Source: Leptospira ellisii (GTDB lineage: Bacteria > Spirochaetota > Leptospiria > Leptospirales > Leptospiraceae). From it: 9,354 nt of DNA. The translations under genes and the position numbers were made by a program. This document shows positions 6,663 through 9,354 of this stretch, piece by piece (the stretch's first letter is position 1; each line of letters begins with the position of its first letter). The notes under the pieces were generated by a model. It was not told the DNA's origin. It made no database searches and worked only from the letters and a program-made list of their open reading frames with translations. The DNA lies in NCBI RefSeq assembly GCF_002811955.1, contig NZ_NPEF01000158.1, positions 1 to 9,354 on the forward strand, written 5' to 3'.

Positions 6663-6690
6663 TTGAACAAAATTCCGCCGGGTCTAAACT
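6663..6690 (+). promoter_or_regulatory. Predicted promoter of the hotdog-thiolase pair
   Basis: TTGAAC (6663-6668) is followed after 16 bases by TAAACT (6685-6690); each matches consensus at four of six positions. Transcription would start near 6697 and leave a 29-base leader. The 18-bp palindrome ends ten bases upstream of the -35. This is a weak prediction. Confidence 0.3.
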
Positions 6691-6725
6691 AAGGTCAGAA
6701 TCTCTGGAAGCGCGGAGGAAAGAAA

Positions 6726-7586
6726 ATGATCGCGGACGAAATCGAACTCGTGACTCGAATCTCCGATCTGGACACGCAAAGACACGTGACCAGCCGCACT
6801 TACGAAAATTTCTGCCTGGAAGGTAGGTTTCGTCTTCTGGAAAAGAACGGTTTTTCCCTGAGGGATATTTTGTCCCAAGGCATCACGATCCGTCCTTTGG
6901 AGTCTTCCATCCGTTTTCTCGCGCAGCAGATGGAAGGTGCGGATTTAAAAACGGAAACGAAAGCGTTCGCTTTAAAGAACGGCGCTATATTCTGGGATCA
7001 GAAAGTTCTTTCCGATTCGGGAACTCCGGCGGCGGAGATCAAAACCTTGACTTTGTGCGAGAAAAACGGAAATCCTGTGGATCTTCTCCCTCTGGAGAAA
7101 ACGGAGATCACAGGTTACGATCAGTTTGCGGAAATTCCCGATTTTCGCGGGACCTGTAAAACGGTCGATACCGAATTGATCACCCTTTATAGCGAAAGGA
7201 ATATTTTCGGAGATTATAATCCCGCGTATCTATGGAGAATCGTGGAGGATTCCCGCTGGTTCTTTTCCGCGACGGCCGGTCTTACCTTGGATCGTTTCGT
7301 GGAGATGGATACGACGATGTTTTTTATGGGCGGAGTGTTCCGCTTTTTTCACCCGGTTCCGGCGGGACGAAAGGTGAAGGTCAGCACTTGGATCCATTCG
7401 TTCGAAAAGATCCGGAGTTATATGAGGCACGAGGTGACCGATTCGGAAAACGGCCTGCGCTACTTCGCCGTTCAGGACGAGCAGCTGGTGGTTTCGCTTT
7501 CCAAGGCGAGGCCGAAAAAGGCGCCCGAGGAATTTCAGAAACTCGTGGGAGAGTATGTTGAGAATTTTGAATATTCTCAAAAATGA
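6726..7586 (+). CDS. Double-hotdog acyl-CoA/acyl-ACP thioesterase-like protein
   Basis: A 286-residue soluble protein that appears to hold two hotdog domains. The first (about 5-120) has the signature DLDTQRHVTSRTYENFCLEGRF (14-35), in the place of the D-x-D-x-x-x-HV-x-N motif of 4HBT-type thioesterases. The second (about 150-262) has ERNIFGDYNPAYLWRIVEDSR (157-177), then a strand-rich half (FRFFHPVPAGRKVKVSTWI). Such proteins hydrolyse acyl thioesters or act as dehydratases; thioesterase is the more likely role. The usual Asn after HV is replaced (HVTSRTY), so activity is not certain. GGAGG (6714-6718) lies seven bases before the ATG. A thiolase follows after 43 bases with the same ribosome-site context, forming a probable operon facing away from tetR-2. 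Confidence 0.8.
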   Translation: MIADEIELVTRISDLDTQRHVTSRTYENFCLEGRFRLLEKNGFSLRDILSQGITIRPLESSIRFLAQQMEGADLKTETKAFALKNGAIFWDQKVLSDSGTPAAEIKTLTLCEKNGNPVDLLPLEKTEITGYDQFAEIPDFRGTCKTVDTELITLYSERNIFGDYNPAYLWRIVEDSRWFFSATAGLTLDRFVEMDTTMFFMGGVFRFFHPVPAGRKVKVSTWIHSFEKIRSYMRHEVTDSENGLRYFAVQDEQLVVSLSKARPKKAPEEFQKLVGEYVENFEYSQK

Positions 7587-7629
7587 ATTTAGGAATGATG
7601 ATTAAGAATATGAAGTCTGGAGAAAGAAA

Positions 7630-8955
7630 ATGAAATTAGAAAAACCGTTGGCGCTTTGTACGCCAAGAAGAACTCCATTTGCTCAGATCGCGAAAGCTCT
7701 CGGACCATATCCAGGACACCACCTGGGAAAAATAGTCGCTGAAGACATTCTCGCAAAAAGCAAATTGAAACCGTCCCAAATCGACGGAGTCGTCGTGGGA
7801 GAAGGATTTAGCAACGCGCCCAATTCCGCGAGAGTGATCGCAAACCTGGTCGGAATGAGGGACGAAATCGCATGTATCACTGTCGCGAACAACTGCGTTT
7901 CCGGAATGGAAGCCGTAGCGGAAGCGGCTCGTAGAATCGTGTTAGGCGAAGGAGAACTGTTTCTCGCGATCGGCGAGGAATCCCAAACTTCCATGCCTTT
8001 CGTGGTAAAAAACGCGCGTCTGAACAAAAAGGCGGGTTCCCTCGATAAACTCAAAAAACTTCTTCCCGACAATCTTCCGGAAGGCGTCGAGTTGAGAGAC
8101 ACACTGGAAGACGGACTCGGCGACGGTGAAACCTCCTACGGTATGCAAGTAACCGCGGAGATCGTTGCTCAGAACTACGGTCTTTCCCGCGAAATCCAGG
8201 ATAAACTCGCGTTCGAATCCTTCAAAAGAGCATTAGAAGCTTCTAAAGCGGGAAAATACGCCCCTTACATCATTCCGATGAAGGATGAAGACGGCAACGA
8301 ACTCGCGATCGACGAAGCGGTGGGTCTCCGCGAAGGTCTGGTGGAAAACCCTACCCGTATGGGACGCGCGATGCTTATGTTCGACAACCCCGGTATGAAG
8401 TTCGAAGAATTCAAAACGAAGTACGCGAAGGATCTGAAAAAATCCCACGGTCCTACGGTTTCCATCTTCAATGCAAGCCCGCGTTCCGACGGAGCGGCGG
8501 GAGTGATCGTCACCACCGTGGAAAAAGCGAAGGAACTCGGTCTTCAAATCGAGGCGGTCGTTTCCGGTTGGCACATGAAGGGAGTTCACCCGAACAATAT
8601 GGGAATCGGACAAGCCGCGGCCACCGAAGCTCTGTTAGACGACGTCGGAATCAAGATCCAAGACGTGGACTACGTCGAAATCCACGAAGCGTTCGCCGCG
8701 ACCGCGGTCGGCGCGCTCGAGCAGATCAAAATGGACACGGGTTGGGATTGGGAAAAATCCTTCGACGCGAAAAAGGTGAATCCGAACGGCGGATCCATCG
8801 CGATCGGTCACCCGTTTGGAGCAACCGGAATCCGTCTGATCGCGAATGCGATCATGGACTTGAAGGAAGATTCCTCCGCGAATAAAGTCGTGATCACCGC
8901 TTGCGCGCACGGCGGGATCGCTGGTTCCATGCTGATCGAAAGATACAAAGGCTGA
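7630..8955 (+). CDS. Thiolase family protein (acetyl-CoA C-acyltransferase, FadI-like)
   Basis: A 441-residue thiolase that would cleave 3-ketoacyl-CoA with CoA in beta-oxidation, or condense acyl-CoAs. The nucleophile is Cys89 in NNCVSGMEA. The later motifs HEAFAATA (His in EIHEAF), NPNGGSIAIGHPFGATG and CAHGGIAGSM supply the remaining catalytic residues. At 441 residues it is longer than the usual 390-400 and matches the FadI/trifunctional-beta class, with the extra loop around KLKKLLPDNLPEG and the LGDGETSYGMQ motif. CAHGG replaces the more common C-x-GGG. GGAG (7619-7622) lies seven bases before the ATG. It is the second gene of the pair with the hotdog protein and is followed by a strong terminator. 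The thiolase call is firm; the degradative direction is inferred. Confidence 0.94.
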   Translation: MKLEKPLALCTPRRTPFAQIAKALGPYPGHHLGKIVAEDILAKSKLKPSQIDGVVVGEGFSNAPNSARVIANLVGMRDEIACITVANNCVSGMEAVAEAARRIVLGEGELFLAIGEESQTSMPFVVKNARLNKKAGSLDKLKKLLPDNLPEGVELRDTLEDGLGDGETSYGMQVTAEIVAQNYGLSREIQDKLAFESFKRALEASKAGKYAPYIIPMKDEDGNELAIDEAVGLREGLVENPTRMGRAMLMFDNPGMKFEEFKTKYAKDLKKSHGPTVSIFNASPRSDGAAGVIVTTVEKAKELGLQIEAVVSGWHMKGVHPNNMGIGQAAATEALLDDVGIKIQDVDYVEIHEAFAATAVGALEQIKMDTGWDWEKSFDAKKVNPNGGSIAIGHPFGATGIRLIANAIMDLKEDSSANKVVITACAHGGIAGSMLIERYKG

Positions 8956-9028
8956 TTTTAGTTTAGAATTTTCTAAACCACCGTTTGCCCTTTTCCGCTC
9001 GCGGAATCGATACGGACGGATAACGCCG

Positions 9029-9060
9029 AAGACCCCGGAAACCCCGGGGTCTTTTCTTTT
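9029..9060 (+). terminator. Rho-independent terminator of the hotdog-thiolase operon
   Basis: AAGACCCCGG and CCGGGGTCTT form a 10-bp stem around a five-base loop, followed by TTCTTTT. It lies 73 bases after the thiolase stop. The minus-strand reading has no T-run after the stem, so it acts mainly for the plus strand and shields the convergent TauE gene. Confidence 0.9.
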
Positions 9061-9075
9061 AGAAATGGAAACTTA

Positions 9076-9354
9076 CTATAAATTCGCGCTTTGATCGTAT
9101 AATAACAAGGCAGCTATCGTCAAAACGAAATAGCCGAATCCTTTTTTCAGACGTCGTTCGTTCATTTTTGAGGAAAGGATCTCTCCGAAAAACATTCCTA
9201 AAACTGCTAAGACGCAAACGGACAAAAGCAAAGGACAATCCTCGTTTTTCACCGAGGGAAAACTGATCGCGAATCCGAACAGCGAATTCGCCGCAACGAT
9301 CGCAAGCGAGGTGCCGACCGCCAGCCGTACGGGGAACTTAAGCAAAAGAACGAG
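9076..9354 (-). CDS. TauE/SafE family membrane protein, C-terminal part
   Basis: The last 92 residues of a gene that continues past the right edge; the frame is open to the final base. The fragment contains FPVRLAVGTSLAIVAANSLFGF, then a second hydrophobic segment (LLLSVCVLAVLGMFFGEILSSKM), a basic loop (NERRLKKGFG) and a last membrane segment (YFVLTIAALLLYD). This order (P-V-x-L-AVGTSL, then LG-x-x-G, then LKKGFG) is typical of the second half of TauE/SafE (DUF81) transporters, linked in other bacteria to export of sulfite, sulfoacetate or related anions. A TTG at 9343-9345 could be read as a start, but it lies inside the conserved region and is an ordinary leucine. The substrate is unknown. 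Confidence 0.85.
   Translation of the reverse strand, partial: LVLLLKFPVRLAVGTSLAIVAANSLFGFAISFPSVKNEDCPLLLSVCVLAVLGMFFGEILSSKMNERRLKKGFGYFVLTIAALLLYDQSANL

Noticed and set aside
8568..8885. Arginine-rich plus-strand frame inside the thiolase
   Set aside because: It is an out-of-frame shadow of the conserved thiolase C-terminal motifs.

Overview
The window looks like a chromosomal segment of a Leptospira-type spirochaete. This rests on A-rich leaders with GGAG-type ribosome sites, a codon style rich in TTC, GGA and GAT, a relaxed spirochaetal lipobox on the MsrB lipoprotein, and a density of TetR, GNAT and fatty-acid genes typical of that genus. The genus is inferred from style, not from a search. 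I see no mobile element, CRISPR array, rRNA or tRNA, and no gene-free stretch longer than about 240 bases.

Layout. Left edge: the first 24 codons of an unidentified gene (minus) diverge from tetR-1 (plus); the region between holds two operator-like palindromes 42 bp apart, with a plausible promoter in each direction. Next come a YvbK-like GNAT acetyltransferase (minus), a DUF1801 protein (plus), and a membrane fatty acid desaturase (minus) whose promoter carries two copies of a 17-bp repeat with a 21-bp period. A RimJ/RimL-type GNAT (minus) follows, then a small RRM RNA-binding protein (plus). The RRM stop codon overlaps that of a convergent alpha/beta hydrolase (minus) with a long lysine/serine/alanine tail. 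Then a folded 170-bp gap, an MsrB lipoprotein (minus) and tetR-2 (minus). tetR-2 diverges from a plus-strand pair, a double-hotdog thioesterase-like protein and a FadI-like thiolase, closed by a strong terminator. The right edge holds the C-terminus of a TauE/SafE membrane protein (minus).

How it fits together. The common themes are acyl-chain metabolism (desaturase, hotdog protein, thiolase) and TetR control. A perfect 8+2+8 palindrome between tetR-2 and the hotdog-thiolase pair is the natural tetR-2 operator. The two TetR proteins look like paralogues, and each has one cysteine, in a matching GCP motif, which raises the idea of electrophile or redox sensing. tetR-2 lies directly upstream of msrB on the same strand, which fits a redox link. 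The msrB frame also contains a near-ideal internal ribosome site that would yield a second, cytoplasmic MsrB lacking the lipoprotein signal. I do not see a clearly new multi-gene defence or mobile system; the most interesting signals are regulatory.
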